Shown: positions 33,505 through 42,531, counted from the stretch's first letter. The stretch is DNA of 64,000 nt from Microbacteriaceae bacterium (GCA_031177985.1 JAPSJW010000002.1:627693-691692), one strand, 5' to 3'. The notes: generated by a model not told the origin, from the sequence alone. Translations and numbers: made by a program.

Positions 33505-34125
33505 ATGACGACCAAGAGGATCGCCGTCGTGTCGGCGGGGCTGAGCCAGCCGTCGTCGACCCGCCTGCTCGCGGACCGACTCGCGGGGGCAACCGTCGAA
33601 CGCCTGGCACACGAGGGCATCGAGGCGGACGTGACGACGATCGAGCTGCGGGACATCGCACAGGATGTGACCAACAACCTGCTCACCGGATTCGCGAGCC
33701 CGAAGCTCGACGCGGTGCTGACGACGATCACCGAGTCCGACGGCCTGATCGCCGTGACGCCGATCTTCACGACCAGCTACAGCGGGCTCTTCAAGTCCTT
33801 CGTCGACATCGTCGACAACCAGGCGCTGAAGGATCTCCCGGTGCTGATGGGCGCCACCGGAGGCACGGCTCGCCACAGCCTCGCCCTCGAGTACGCGATG
33901 CGCCCGCTGTTCACCTACCTGCACGCGGTCGTCACGCCGACCTCGGTGTTCGCGGCCTCGGAGGACTGGGGCGGGGGAGCCGACGAGGTCAGGTCGCTTC
34001 CCGATCGGATCGTGCGAGCCGCGACCGAGTTCGCGGCGCTCGTCCGGTCGAGCGAGCGCCGCGCGCCCAGCAGGGACCCCTTCGCCGCCTACGCGAGCGG
34101 CCTCGGCGGCTTCCAGCCCGAGTGA
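33505..34125 (+). CDS. NAD(P)H-dependent FMN reductase (CE1759-like)
   Basis: A 206-residue flavodoxin-like reductase: KRIAVVSAGLSQPSSTRLLADRL (phosphate-binding loop), AVTPIFTTSYSGLFKSFVDIVDNQALKDLPVLMGATGGTARHSLALEYAMRPLFTYL. It should supply reduced FMN to the adjacent LLM oxidoreductase. The ATG begins two bases after the upstream stop codon, so the two are almost certainly produced together. The last ~20 residues (SRDPFAAYASGLGGFQPE) are a typical C-terminal tail of this pair's reductase. Confidence 0.87.
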   Translation: MTTKRIAVVSAGLSQPSSTRLLADRLAGATVERLAHEGIEADVTTIELRDIAQDVTNNLLTGFASPKLDAVLTTITESDGLIAVTPIFTTSYSGLFKSFVDIVDNQALKDLPVLMGATGGTARHSLALEYAMRPLFTYLHAVVTPTSVFAASEDWGGGADEVRSLPDRIVRAATEFAALVRSSERRAPSRDPFAAYASGLGGFQPE

Positions 34126-34154
34126 TCGCGCGTTCGGCGCTCTTCCGCCTCCCT

Positions 34155-34160
34155 TAGGGT
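34155..34160 (+). promoter_or_regulatory. -10 box for 34167 gene (leaderless)
   Basis: TAGGGT; GTG 34167 is the predicted +1. Confidence 0.6.
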
Positions 34161-34166
34161 GACGGG

Positions 34167-35066
34167 GTGAGCACAACCGGAGCGCGCCGCATCGGCGGCA
34201 ACGTGGTGGTCGGCAACGCGGTTCCGCTCGCGGTGCTCGCGCTTCTGCTCGGGCTTCCGCTCGGAGTCCTCCTCCCGATCCCGGTGCCCGTCGCAGCGCG
34301 TGTCGCCGCATCCGTCATCGTGGTGTTCGCGCTCGCCGCAGCCGCGCTCGCCTCGCGCTACCCGGCGGTGACGGTCGATCTCGACCGCGGCGTGCTCTCG
34401 GTGCGGGGGAGCGAGGTCGCGCTCGCGGAGGTGACGCGGGCCTGGCACGACCGAGCCAGGCTCGCCGAGGAGCTGACGCTGCAGGCGGGGGAGCTGCGCG
34501 CGCCCATCATCGTGCAGGGCAGTCCCTTGCGCTCGCTCGACGAGAGCGACCGGATGCTGCTGGCGCGCGCTGTCGAAGCGAGCTCGGTCGAGCGCGACGA
34601 CGACGCGGTCCTAGGGCTCTCGCCGCGCCAGATCGAGTTCCTCAACCGCACGACGAGCGGGAGCATCTCGCGGTCGCTGACGAAGGCCGAGGCGGTGCGG
34701 GAGCTGATCGACGCGTGGAGCGTCGCGGATCGTGAGGTCGGCCGCCACAGCGACGCGCCCGCCGACGCCGTCGTGCTCGATCTCGAGCTCGTCGCGTCGA
34801 TGCGCGGCGGGCGATGGTCGGCCCTCGGCCTGCGGATGCTCGAGTGGTTCCTCTGGTCGTTCGGCGCTCTCGGCGTCGTCGTGCTCGGGCTTCCGTCCCT
34901 CGTCCGGGCCGCGCTCGGCGAGGACCGGCTCGTGTTCGGCCTCATCACCCTGGCGGTCGGCGCCCTGCTGCTCCTCCTCGGCTGGCGCACCGGCCGTTCC
35001 GCGGACGCGTACGAACGACGGGAGCAGCTCGCGCTGCTCGCGCGGGTCGACTCCGGCGCCTACTGA
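34167..35066 (+). CDS. Hypothetical membrane protein
   Basis: A 299-residue protein I cannot name. Two membrane helices at the N terminus (VPLAVLALLLGLPLGVLLPIPVPV, ASVIVVFALAAAALASRYPAV) are followed by a cytoplasmic domain of about 160 residues. That domain holds a PH-like opening (VTVDLDRGVLSVRGSEVALAEVTRAW) and a helical part (SPRQIEFLNRTTSGSISRSLTKAEAVRELIDAW). Two more helices near residues 228-275 precede a short tail. The layout resembles membrane-anchored sensor or scaffold proteins. It is monocistronic, ending in a perfect hairpin terminator. Confidence 0.65.
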   Translation: MSTTGARRIGGNVVVGNAVPLAVLALLLGLPLGVLLPIPVPVAARVAASVIVVFALAAAALASRYPAVTVDLDRGVLSVRGSEVALAEVTRAWHDRARLAEELTLQAGELRAPIIVQGSPLRSLDESDRMLLARAVEASSVERDDDAVLGLSPRQIEFLNRTTSGSISRSLTKAEAVRELIDAWSVADREVGRHSDAPADAVVLDLELVASMRGGRWSALGLRMLEWFLWSFGALGVVVLGLPSLVRAALGEDRLVFGLITLAVGALLLLLGWRTGRSADAYERREQLALLARVDSGAY

Positions 35067-35076
35067 TCCGACGACG

Positions 35077-35108
35077 AAGGGCCGCCCCGCTTGCGCGGGG
35101 CGGCCCTT
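35077..35108. terminator. Bidirectional terminator hairpin
   Basis: A perfect 14-bp stem, arms 35077-35090 and 35095-35108, loop TTGC. It serves the membrane-protein gene and the convergent 5'-nucleotidase gene. Confidence 0.85.
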
Positions 35109-35128
35109 GCTCGGTGTGGTGTGTCGGA

Positions 35129-37228
35129 TCAGGCCCGACGGCGCACCAGGGTCAGCCCGCCGCCCGCGGCCAGCGCGAGGAGCGCGAGCAGCGCGAGGAG
35201 CGCGGCCGGCCCGGCGTCGATGCCCGTCGCAGCCAGTTCGTCCGACTCCTCGATGGTGACGAAGACGTCGACTGCCGTGCCGGCGTCGGTGCGGATGGTC
35301 AGCGCGGCCGTTCCGGCCGTCGCGTCCTCGGGGATGACAGCGTCGACGGTCGCGCGGCCGACCTCGTCGGTCGTGTCGACGATCGCCGGGTCGATGTCGG
35401 ACGAGCCGATCAGCTCGCCGCCCAGCAGGACCTCGACGGTCTCCGGGTTGTCCTCGCCTGCGCTGAAGAGCAGCGACGAGAGGTCGAGGGTGACGGTTCC
35501 ACCCTGCTCCACGGTGCTGCTCGAGAGGACGACGCCGACGGCACGCTGGTCGGTCGGCGGCGTGACGGTGCCGAAGGTGTCGAAGTACGCCACCTGCGTC
35601 TCGAGGTCGACGCGACCGGAGTCGGCGCGAGCCCCTCCTTCGGCGAAGACGCCGAAGTTGTCGCCACCGGATGCCAGGAAGGAATTGACGGTCACCCGGT
35701 GGGTCGCCGTGTCGCTGATCGGAGCACCGTCGAGGAACATGTCGAGGATGCGCGATCCGGCGGGAGCCGACGGGTCGTAGGTGTACTCGAAGCCCTCGGA
35801 GACGCCGAGCTTCAGGAACGGACGGCTCGCATCCGCAGGCTGCCACTGCTGCTCGAGGGCCTGACGGATCTGAGCACCGGTGAGGTCCATCGTCACCAGG
35901 GTGTTGGCGAAGGGCTGCACCTCCGCGGCCTCCTGGTAGGTGACGACGCCCTCGCCGTTGGTCTCGCCCTCGCCGGCCGCGAACGCGAGGTCCTCGCGCA
36001 GCCCGCCGGGATTCATGAACGCGATCTCGGTGTCGGTCGCCCAGCGCTGCACCTCGGCGACGAAGTTGCCGAGCGTCGACTCTCCACCGCGGTTCTCGTC
36101 GCCGTTCGACTGGCGCGCGCGGTTGAGGTCACCGGTGATGGTGCCCACCGGCGCGGCGCCGAGCTCCGCAGCCAGCTCGACCGCAGCGTCGACCTTGGCC
36201 TGCACCTCCGCGTCAGCGGGGTAGTTGTCGACCCAGACCGTCTCGCCGTCGACCTCGGTGGCCGTGCGCAGAGGCAGCACCTCCGCGGTGATCGACGTGA
36301 GGGTGCCCGTCGCGTCGTCCGCCACGATGCTGAGGTGGCCGATGACCTCGCTGTACTGCCCGGCCTGCACGATGGCGAGCGGGAGCCCGTTGCGGCCGAG
36401 CACGCCGGCCGCGGTGGCGACCTCGACGTGGGTGTGGCCGCCGGAGATCGCGTCGACCTCGCCCGCGAGTCCGGCGACGATGTCGCCGAACGGCGTGCCT
36501 GCGGCAGCCGGGTCGGACTCGCTGCTCGCGCCCTCGTGGATCAGCGCGATCGTGATGTCGGCCTCGCCGTTGCTGTCGACGCCGTCGCTGAGCTGGTCGG
36601 CGACTCGGGCGACCTCGGGAACGATCGGACGCACATCGAGGGTCTCGATGCCGGCGGGGCTGACGAGGCTCGGGAGGTCCTCGGTGACCGCGCCGATGAA
36701 GCCGATCGAGATCCCGCCGAAGTCGGCGATCGCGTACTCGTCGTACGCAGGGGCGTCGGTGGTGGTGTCGTAGAGGTTCGCCGCGAGGTAGGGGAACGGG
36801 TTGCCGTCCGCCGCGAGGTAGGGGATGACGCGCCCGTCGAGGTCCTCGCGGCCGCGGTCGAGCTCGTGGTTGCCGATGGCCGAGGCGAACAGGTCCATGT
36901 CGGTGAGCACGTCGAGGGTCGGCTCGTCGTCCTGGATGAACGACGTGAAGGTCGACGCGCCGATGTTGTCGCCCGAGGAGACGAACACCGTGTTGGGGTT
37001 GTCGGCCCGGAACGAGTCCACGGCGCCGGCGAGCACCGCTGCGCCGCCGACGGCGTTGGAGGTCTCGAGGCGGCCGTGGTAGTCGGTGATCGCGATCACG
37101 TCGATCGTGACGGGTGCGGCGGAGGCGCTTGTGGCGGGCAGCAGCGTGGCGCCCGCGATCGCCACAGCGCCGAGCGCGAGGGCGCTGCGGGTGGCGGCCG
37201 GCCGGGACCGCACGGAGGGGTGCGTCAT
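35129..37228 (-). CDS. Secreted, cell-wall-anchored 5'-nucleotidase/metallophosphatase
   Basis: A 699-residue UshA-like enzyme. A signal peptide ends near TSASAAPVTI, then the metallophosphatase domain shows ITDYHGRLETS, GNHELDRG and GHTHVEV metal-site motifs. The 5'-nucleotidase C-terminal domain follows (about 320-510, NPGGLREDLAF and FLASGGDNF). An Ig-like region and the tail LAATGIDAGPAALLALLALLALAAGG with a terminal RRR complete it, a sortase signal of the LAxTG type. It probably dephosphorylates extracellular nucleotides to salvage nucleosides and phosphate. The ATG has GAGGAG upstream. A possible PHO-box-like repeat lies about 100 bp upstream (see findings). Confidence 0.9.
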   Translation of the reverse strand: MTHPSVRSRPAATRSALALGAVAIAGATLLPATSASAAPVTIDVIAITDYHGRLETSNAVGGAAVLAGAVDSFRADNPNTVFVSSGDNIGASTFTSFIQDDEPTLDVLTDMDLFASAIGNHELDRGREDLDGRVIPYLAADGNPFPYLAANLYDTTTDAPAYDEYAIADFGGISIGFIGAVTEDLPSLVSPAGIETLDVRPIVPEVARVADQLSDGVDSNGEADITIALIHEGASSESDPAAAGTPFGDIVAGLAGEVDAISGGHTHVEVATAAGVLGRNGLPLAIVQAGQYSEVIGHLSIVADDATGTLTSITAEVLPLRTATEVDGETVWVDNYPADAEVQAKVDAAVELAAELGAAPVGTITGDLNRARQSNGDENRGGESTLGNFVAEVQRWATDTEIAFMNPGGLREDLAFAAGEGETNGEGVVTYQEAAEVQPFANTLVTMDLTGAQIRQALEQQWQPADASRPFLKLGVSEGFEYTYDPSAPAGSRILDMFLDGAPISDTATHRVTVNSFLASGGDNFGVFAEGGARADSGRVDLETQVAYFDTFGTVTPPTDQRAVGVVLSSSTVEQGGTVTLDLSSLLFSAGEDNPETVEVLLGGELIGSSDIDPAIVDTTDEVGRATVDAVIPEDATAGTAALTIRTDAGTAVDVFVTIEESDELAATGIDAGPAALLALLALLALAAGGGLTLVRRRA

Positions 37229-37397
37229 TCGGAGGACTCCTCAGGGAGAAGGAACGGTAAGGGAGGGAATTCCCCTTGGTAACGGTAGGAGAATGCAGGG
37301 AAAGCCCTGACCACCATCGCCGATGTTCACCAACCGGTCAACTGTCTGTCACGCACGGACGCGCCGCGCCGCCCCGAGCCGAGCGGAGCCCACCTGA

Positions 37398-37403
37398 TAG
37401 ACT
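37398..37403 (+). promoter_or_regulatory. -10 box for pnp
   Basis: TAGACT, predicted start near 37410, immediately before the leader hairpin. Confidence 0.55.
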
Positions 37404-37409
37404 CGTTCA

Positions 37410-37590
37410 GGTTCCACGATCGTGGAATCACATGCACAACGGAGCAGGCCGGCACGAAGCTGGTCACCGGTGGTGATCTACCGTCTCGAACGGTGCATTT
37501 CTACTGTTGGCCAGAAGCAGACTCCCGGCTGGAACCTCGCCGAGTCCCTTCCTGCCCGCTCCTGCTCCAGAACGAATGGAGTACGACCTC
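37410..37590 (+). ncRNA. Structured 5' leader of pnp (candidate Actino-pnp-type element)
   Basis: The ~180-nt leader begins with the perfect palindrome TTCCACGATCGTGGAA (37412-37427). It continues with a seven-pair hairpin GGTCACC/GGTGATC (37462-37478) and a five-pair hairpin ACCGT/ACGGT (37480-37494). Structured pnp leaders that mediate autoregulation through RNase cleavage are known in E. coli, and a conserved Actino-pnp RNA motif has been described upstream of actinobacterial pnp. Whether this matches that motif needs a covariance-model search. Confidence 0.5.
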
Positions 37591-39882
37591 TTGGAAGGTC
37601 CTGAAATCAAGTTCGCCGAGACTGTTCTCGACAACGGCAAGTACGGCACCCGCACCATCCGCTTCGAGACCGGACGCCTCGCCCAGCAGGCTCAGGGCTC
37701 GGTCGCCGCGTACCTCGACGAGGACACCATGCTCCTCTCGGCGACGAGCGTGAGCAAGAACCCGCGCGACGGGTTCGACTTCTTCCCCCTGACCGTCGAC
37801 GTCGAGGAGCGCTCGTACGCCGCGGGCAAGATCCCCGGCTCGTTCTTCCGCCGCGAGGGCCGCCCCTCGACCGAGGCGATCCTCGTGTGCCGCCTGATCG
37901 ACCGGCCGCTGCGGCCCTCGTTCGCCGACGGCATCCGCAACGAGGTGCAGGTCGTCGTGACGGTGCTGAGCATCGCCCCCGACGAGTTCTACGACGCCCT
38001 CGCGATCAACGCCGCGAGCGCCTCCACCCAGATCTCGGGTCTGCCCTTCAGCGGCCCGATCGCCGGCGTGCGCCTCGCCCTGATCCCCGGCTCGAACGGC
38101 ACGGACCAGTGGGTCGTCTTCCCCAAGCACAGCCAGCTCGCCGAGGCGGTGTTCGACCTGACCGTCGCCGGTCGCGTCGTCACCAACGCCGACGGCAGCG
38201 AGGATGTCGCGATCATGATGGTCGAGGCCGAGGCGACCGAAGGCAGCTGGAACCTCATCCAGGGCGGAGCGACCAAGCCCGACGAGGCCGTCGTCGCCGC
38301 AGGACTCGAGGCGTCGAAGCCCTTCATCAAGCAGCTCGTCAAGGCTCAGGCGGAGCTCGCCGCCCAGAGTGCGAAGGAGATCAAGGAGTACCCGATCTTC
38401 GTCGACTACTCGCAGGAGGCGTACGACGCCGTCGCGGGTCTCGCCTACGACGAGCTGTCGCGGGTGTACCAGATCGCCGACAAGCAGGAGCGTCAGAGCG
38501 CCGACGACGAGCTCAAGGAGCGCGTCAAGGCCCAGATCGCCGAGAAGGTGCAGAACGGGGAGCTCGGCGGGGATATCCCGCCGATGGTGAGCGCCGCCTA
38601 CAAGGCCGTCACCAAGAAGGTCGTCCGCGGCCGCATCCTCACCGAGGGTGTGCGCATCGACGGCCGTGGCCTCAAGGACATCCGCGCGCTCGACGCGGAG
38701 GTGCAGGTCATCCCGCGCGTGCACGGCTCCGCGATCTTCCAGCGCGGCGAGACGCAGATCCTCGGCGTCACCACGCTCAACATGCTCAAGATGGAGCAGC
38801 AGATCGACTCGCTGTCGCCCATCTCGAAGAAGCGCTACCTGCACCACTACAACTTCCCGCCCTACTCGACCGGTGAGACCGGCCGGGTCGGCAGCCCCAA
38901 GCGCCGCGAGATCGGGCACGGCTTCCTCGCCGAGCGCGCCATCGTGCCGGTGCTGCCGAGCCGCGAGGAGTTCCCGTACGCGATCCGTCAGGTCTCCGAG
39001 GCGCTGAGCTCCAACGGCTCGACCTCGATGGGCTCGGTCTGCGCGTCGACCCTGTCGCTGCTCAACGCCGGTGTGCCGCTCAAGGCTCCCGTCGCGGGCA
39101 TCGCGATGGGCCTCGTCTCCGACACCGTCGACGGCGAGACCCGGTACGCGGCGCTGACCGACATCCTGGGCGCCGAGGACGCACTCGGCGACATGGACTT
39201 CAAGGTCGCGGGCACGTCGGAGTTCGTCACGGCGATCCAGCTCGACACGAAGCTCGACGGCATCCCGGCCAGCGTCCTCGCGGGCGCCCTGACCCAGGCG
39301 AAGGAGGCTCGCACCGCGATCCTCGACGTTCTGAACCAGGCGATCGACGCCCCCGACGAGATGGCGCCCACCGCGCCTCGCGTCATCTCCGTGCAGATCC
39401 CGGTCGACAAGATCGGCGAGCTCATCGGACCCAAGGGCAAGACGATCAACCAGATCCAGGACGACACCGGCGCCGAGATCTCGATCGAGGAGGACGGCAC
39501 CGTCTACATCGGCGCTGTCGACGGTCCGAGTGCGGAGGCCGCTCGCGGCGCCGTGAACGCGATCGCCAACCCGCTGAACCCCGAGGTCGGCGAGCGCTTC
39601 CTCGGCACCGTCGTGAAGCTCGCGACCTTCGGCGCCTTCGTCTCGCTCACCCCCGGCAAGGACGGGCTGCTGCACATCTCCGAGGTGCGCAAGCTCGCCG
39701 GCGGCAAGCGGGTCGAGAACGTCGAGGACGTGCTCGGCGTCGGTCAGAAGATCCAGGTGGAGATCACCAAGATCGACGACCGCGGCAAGCTGTCGCTCGC
39801 TCCGGTGGTCGAGGAGACCGGTGGCGACACCGACGGCTCCGCCGCCGCGAGCGAGGGCCCGGAGGCTCCCGCCGAGGGCTGA
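37591..39882 (+). CDS. pnp: Polyribonucleotide nucleotidyltransferase (PNPase)
   Basis: A 763-residue phosphorolytic 3'-5' exoribonuclease and degradosome component. Two RNase PH domains (about 20-160 and 360-580) carry RPLRPSF and [34 protein letters not shown] domain ([19 protein letters not shown]) and an S1 domain ([31 protein letters not shown]) complete it. I chose the TTG at 37591, which gives the family N terminus [16 protein letters not shown] and has TGGAG upstream. An in-frame ATG at 37576 would add five residues and has no Shine-Dalgarno sequence. The acidic C-terminal tail is short. A strong terminator follows. Confidence 0.96.
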   Translation: MEGPEIKFAETVLDNGKYGTRTIRFETGRLAQQAQGSVAAYLDEDTMLLSATSVSKNPRDGFDFFPLTVDVEERSYAAGKIPGSFFRREGRPSTEAILVCRLIDRPLRPSFADGIRNEVQVVVTVLSIAPDEFYDALAINAASASTQISGLPFSGPIAGVRLALIPGSNGTDQWVVFPKHSQLAEAVFDLTVAGRVVTNADGSEDVAIMMVEAEATEGSWNLIQGGATKPDEAVVAAGLEASKPFIKQLVKAQAELAAQSAKEIKEYPIFVDYSQEAYDAVAGLAYDELSRVYQIADKQERQSADDELKERVKAQIAEKVQNGELGGDIPPMVSAAYKAVTKKVVRGRILTEGVRIDGRGLKDIRALDAEVQVIPRVHGSAIFQRGETQILGVTTLNMLKMEQQIDSLSPISKKRYLHHYNFPPYSTGETGRVGSPKRREIGHGFLAERAIVPVLPSREEFPYAIRQVSEALSSNGSTSMGSVCASTLSLLNAGVPLKAPVAGIAMGLVSDTVDGETRYAALTDILGAEDALGDMDFKVAGTSEFVTAIQLDTKLDGIPASVLAGALTQAKEARTAILDVLNQAIDAPDEMAPTAPRVISVQIPVDKIGELIGPKGKTINQIQDDTGAEISIEEDGTVYIGAVDGPSAEAARGAVNAIANPLNPEVGERFLGTVVKLATFGAFVSLTPGKDGLLHISEVRKLAGGKRVENVEDVLGVGQKIQVEITKIDDRGKLSLAPVVEETGGDTDGSAAASEGPEAPAEG

Positions 39883-39897
39883 CGCCTGATCCGCATC

Positions 39898-39935
39898 ACG
39901 GATGCCCGTTCCGCTTCGGCGGGGCGGGCATCCGT
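39898..39935 (+). terminator. pnp terminator
   Basis: An 11-bp perfect outer stem ACGGATGCCCG/CGGGCATCCGT, extended by a six-pair inner stem around a TTCG tetraloop. Confidence 0.85.
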
Positions 39936-40006
39936 CGTCGGGCCGCCGGATTGTAGCTCCGACCTCCCCATCGCGGAAGTCACGCACCCGTTTCGGGGGC
40001 GTGCTT

Positions 40007-40012
40007 TAGCCT
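40007..40012 (+). promoter_or_regulatory. -10 box for first aldo/keto reductase gene
   Basis: TAGCCT, predicted start near 40019, with CGAGGAGA ahead of ATG 40036. Confidence 0.5.
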
Positions 40013-40035
40013 TTCGTCAACCCGAGGAGACCCGC

Positions 40036-40983
40036 ATGACGACCACCCAGCCACCGCACCCCGCCGTCGGGATGCGCGAGATCGAGAGCACGGGCGTCCG
40101 GATCTTCCCGATCGGGCTCGACGGCAGCATCTTCGGCTGGGCGGCCGGCCACGACGACACGGCGCAGGTGCTCGATCTGTTCGCCGACACAGGCGGCAGC
40201 TTCATCTCGACGGCCGACCACTACGCGGGCGGTCGCAGCGAGGTCATGATCGGCAGCTGGCTCAGGAGGCGGCGCAGGGACGATGTCGTGCTGTCGACCA
40301 AGGTCGGCAGGCACCCGGATGCCCCTGGGCTGAGCGCGCGCAGCATCCGGGCCGCGGTCGACGCGTCGCTCACCCGCCTCGGCACCGACTATCTCGACTT
40401 CCTCGCCTTCGACGGCGAGCACCGGGAGACGCCGCTCGAGGAGAGCCTCGAAGCCGCGGATGCACTGCTCCGCTCGGGCAAGGTGCGCCACCTCGCCGCG
40501 TCGGGACACCGGGCGGAGCGGGTGCGCGAGGTTCAGGAGCTGGCACGCCAGGGCGCATATCCCGGTTTCTCGGCACTGTTCGTCGAGTACAGCCTGCTGG
40601 AGCGCGAGGCCTACGAGAAGGATCTGCGGCCAGCGGTGCTCGAGTCGGGCAGGAGCGCCTTCGCGCGACTTCCCCTCGCCAGCGGATTCCTCACCGGCAT
40701 GTTCCGCACCCGCGACGACGTGCCGACCTCCGTGATGTTCGGCCGCGCCACCGAGTACCTCGGGCGACGGGGCAGCCGCGTGCTCGATGCGCTCGACACG
40801 GTGGCGGCCGAGCAGGGCGAGACGCCCGGCAGGGTGGCGCTCGCGTGGGTCATGCTGCAGCCCGGCATCGCCGCCCCTGTCGTGCGCGCGAAGGACGCCG
40901 CTCAGCTCTCGGAGCTGCTCGGCGCGGTCGACGTCCTGCTCACCCGCCACCAGGTCGCCCTGCTCGACGCGGCATCGTCATGA
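40036..40983 (+). CDS. Aldo/keto reductase-fold protein with altered active site
   Basis: A 315-residue protein that aligns without gaps to its downstream neighbour over most of the TIM barrel (YAGGRSEVMIGSWL, STKVGRHPDAPGLSARS, RSGKVRHLAASGH). The canonical catalytic tetrad is Asp-Tyr-Lys-His. Here Tyr63 and Lys89 remain, but the Asp position is Ser58 (STADHY instead of DTADSY) and the His position is Asp126 (LAFDGEH instead of YLHVDDQ). Classical reductase activity is therefore doubtful. It could be a different enzyme on the same fold, or a regulatory subunit of the neighbour. It is preceded by a Shine-Dalgarno sequence. Confidence 0.8.
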   Translation: MTTTQPPHPAVGMREIESTGVRIFPIGLDGSIFGWAAGHDDTAQVLDLFADTGGSFISTADHYAGGRSEVMIGSWLRRRRRDDVVLSTKVGRHPDAPGLSARSIRAAVDASLTRLGTDYLDFLAFDGEHRETPLEESLEAADALLRSGKVRHLAASGHRAERVREVQELARQGAYPGFSALFVEYSLLEREAYEKDLRPAVLESGRSAFARLPLASGFLTGMFRTRDDVPTSVMFGRATEYLGRRGSRVLDALDTVAAEQGETPGRVALAWVMLQPGIAAPVVRAKDAAQLSELLGAVDVLLTRHQVALLDAASS

Positions 40984-41103
40984 GCGCCGAAGATCGCGGC
41001 ACGATAACGATCGGCCGCGTCGCCCGGACGGTGTCGGAGCCGTGCCGTACCGTCTGAGCGAAAGGGAACGCACCCGGCGCTCCCTACGCGGAAGGAGCGG
41101 AGC

Positions 41104-42168
41104 GTGAGCACGGCACCCGGCGCGAAGCCGAGCGTCCTCACCGGTCCCGTCGAGCCGCTCGCCGGCCCGCCCGCCATCTCCATGCCGCATCCCGTGATCC
41201 CCGGACCCACGACCGAGGAGACCGCCGCCATCGTGTCGGCTCCTGCGCCCCGGCTGCGTCGCATCGGCTCCTCAGACCTGCGGGTGCTTCCGCTCGCTTT
41301 GAGCGGCAACGTCTTCGGCTGGACGGCGGATGCGGCGACGACCACCGAGATCCTGGACGCGTTCGCGGCGGCGGGCGGCACTCTCGTCGACACCGCGGAT
41401 TCCTACGCGGGCGGCCGCAGCGAGATCATGATCGGCAACTGGATGCGCGACCGCCGCAACCGCGACGGTGTGGTGGTCGCCACCAAGGTCGGCAAGAGCG
41501 CCGACCACCCGGGGCTGACGGCCAGGGCGGTGACGGATGCGGTGCACGCCTCGCTGCGCCGCCTGCGCACCAACTGGATCGACCTGCTGTACCTGCATGT
41601 CGACGACCAGGAGGTGCCCTTCGAGGAAACCCTGCTCGCGGTCGACGAGCTCATCCGCGCGGGCAAGGTGCGCTGGTTCGGCGGCTCGGACCACACCGGC
41701 GACCGCCTCATCGAGGCCAGGATCGCCTCGGCGCAGCTCGGGGTCGCTCCGATGGTCGCCGTCCAGAACCACTACAACCTCCTGCACCGCACCGAGTACG
41801 AGAGCGGCCTCGCGCATGTCGCCTCTCGGCTCGACCTCGGGGTGCTGCCCCGGTTCGCACTGGCGGGCGGCTTCCTGTCGGGCAAGTACCGGTCGCGCGC
41901 CGACCTCGCGAAGAGCGTGCGGGGCGCCGAGGCCGCTCGTCACCTCGGCCGCCGTGGAACGCGGGTGCTGGCGACCCTCGACCGGGTGGCGGCGGAGCAG
42001 GACGCGCCGATCGCCTCCGTGGCGCTCGCCTGGCTGCTCGCCAAGCCCCTCGTCGCCGCACCGGTCGTGTCCGCCAGCTCGGCCCGGCAGGTCCCCGATC
42101 TCCTGCGGGCGACGACGCTGCAGCTCACTCGCTCGCAGGTCACCGCCCTCGACCGCGCCGCGGCCTGA
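41104..42168 (+). CDS. Aldo/keto reductase
   Basis: A 354-residue aldo/keto reductase with the full catalytic tetrad: Asp96 and Tyr101 (VDTADSYAGG), Lys128 (ATKVG) and His165 (YLHVDD). It should reduce aldehydes or ketones with NADPH in the cytosol. It has a Pro-rich N-terminal extension of about 48 residues not seen in the upstream paralogue. The GTG start has GAAGGAG upstream and follows its neighbour by 120 bp, so it may have its own promoter (TACCGT at 41047-41052). The substrate is unknown. Confidence 0.88.
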   Translation: MSTAPGAKPSVLTGPVEPLAGPPAISMPHPVIPGPTTEETAAIVSAPAPRLRRIGSSDLRVLPLALSGNVFGWTADAATTTEILDAFAAAGGTLVDTADSYAGGRSEIMIGNWMRDRRNRDGVVVATKVGKSADHPGLTARAVTDAVHASLRRLRTNWIDLLYLHVDDQEVPFEETLLAVDELIRAGKVRWFGGSDHTGDRLIEARIASAQLGVAPMVAVQNHYNLLHRTEYESGLAHVASRLDLGVLPRFALAGGFLSGKYRSRADLAKSVRGAEAARHLGRRGTRVLATLDRVAAEQDAPIASVALAWLLAKPLVAAPVVSASSARQVPDLLRATTLQLTRSQVTALDRAAA

Positions 42169-42180
42169 CGTTCCGCCTTC

Positions 42181-42525
42181 CTACAGCCCGAGCGGCGGGA
42201 TCGTGATCCAGCCCAACGACAGCAGCAGCAGCACGGTGTTAGCCACGAGGGCGACGATCGTCAGCACAGGGGATCTACGGCGTCCGGTGCCCTTGAGCAC
42301 GAGGGCGAGCACGAGCGCGATCTCGAGCAGCACGGCGATCAGCGTCGTGCCGACCGGCAGCTGCACCTGGAAGACGGCCGACAGCAGCAGGAGGGCGCCG
42401 AGGACGATCTCGGCGATCGCGACGGCCATCCCCGATCCTCTGCCGCGGGAGCGCAGCACGCCGTCGACGATCGACAGCACGGCTGCGGCGAGGGTGATCA
42501 GGAGGAGCCAGCTGAGCGTGATCAT
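42181..42525 (-). CDS. Hypothetical four-helix membrane protein
   Basis: A 114-residue, very hydrophobic protein with four membrane helices (ITLSWLLLITLAAAVLSIVDGVL, GMAVAIAEIVLGALLLLSAVFQ, TTLIAVLLEIALVLALVL, VLTIVALVANTVLLLLSLGWI). It has no polar motifs beyond loop Arg/Lys and an Asp in the first helix. The function is unknown. It is convergent with the aldo/keto reductase gene and has a leaderless promoter. Confidence 0.65.
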   Translation of the reverse strand: MITLSWLLLITLAAAVLSIVDGVLRSRGRGSGMAVAIAEIVLGALLLLSAVFQVQLPVGTTLIAVLLEIALVLALVLKGTGRRRSPVLTIVALVANTVLLLLSLGWITIPPLGL

Positions 42526-42531
42526 GGCGTC

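Larger units (their letters stand above)
37229..37590. other. Intergenic region between divergent 5'-nucleotidase and pnp genes
   Basis: This 362-bp gap holds, from left to right: the 5'-nucleotidase Shine-Dalgarno region and a minus-strand TACCGT box (37282-37287); a GGGAATTCCC palindrome near 37265-37275; 11-nt PHO-box-like repeats at 37325-37346; the pnp -10 box TAGACT (37398-37403); and the structured pnp leader from about 37410 to 37590. Confidence 0.6.

Noticed and set aside
41000-41060. Dyad near the start of the second aldo/keto reductase
   Set aside because: Partial GATCG and CGGCAC matches do not extend to a convincing operator or terminator.
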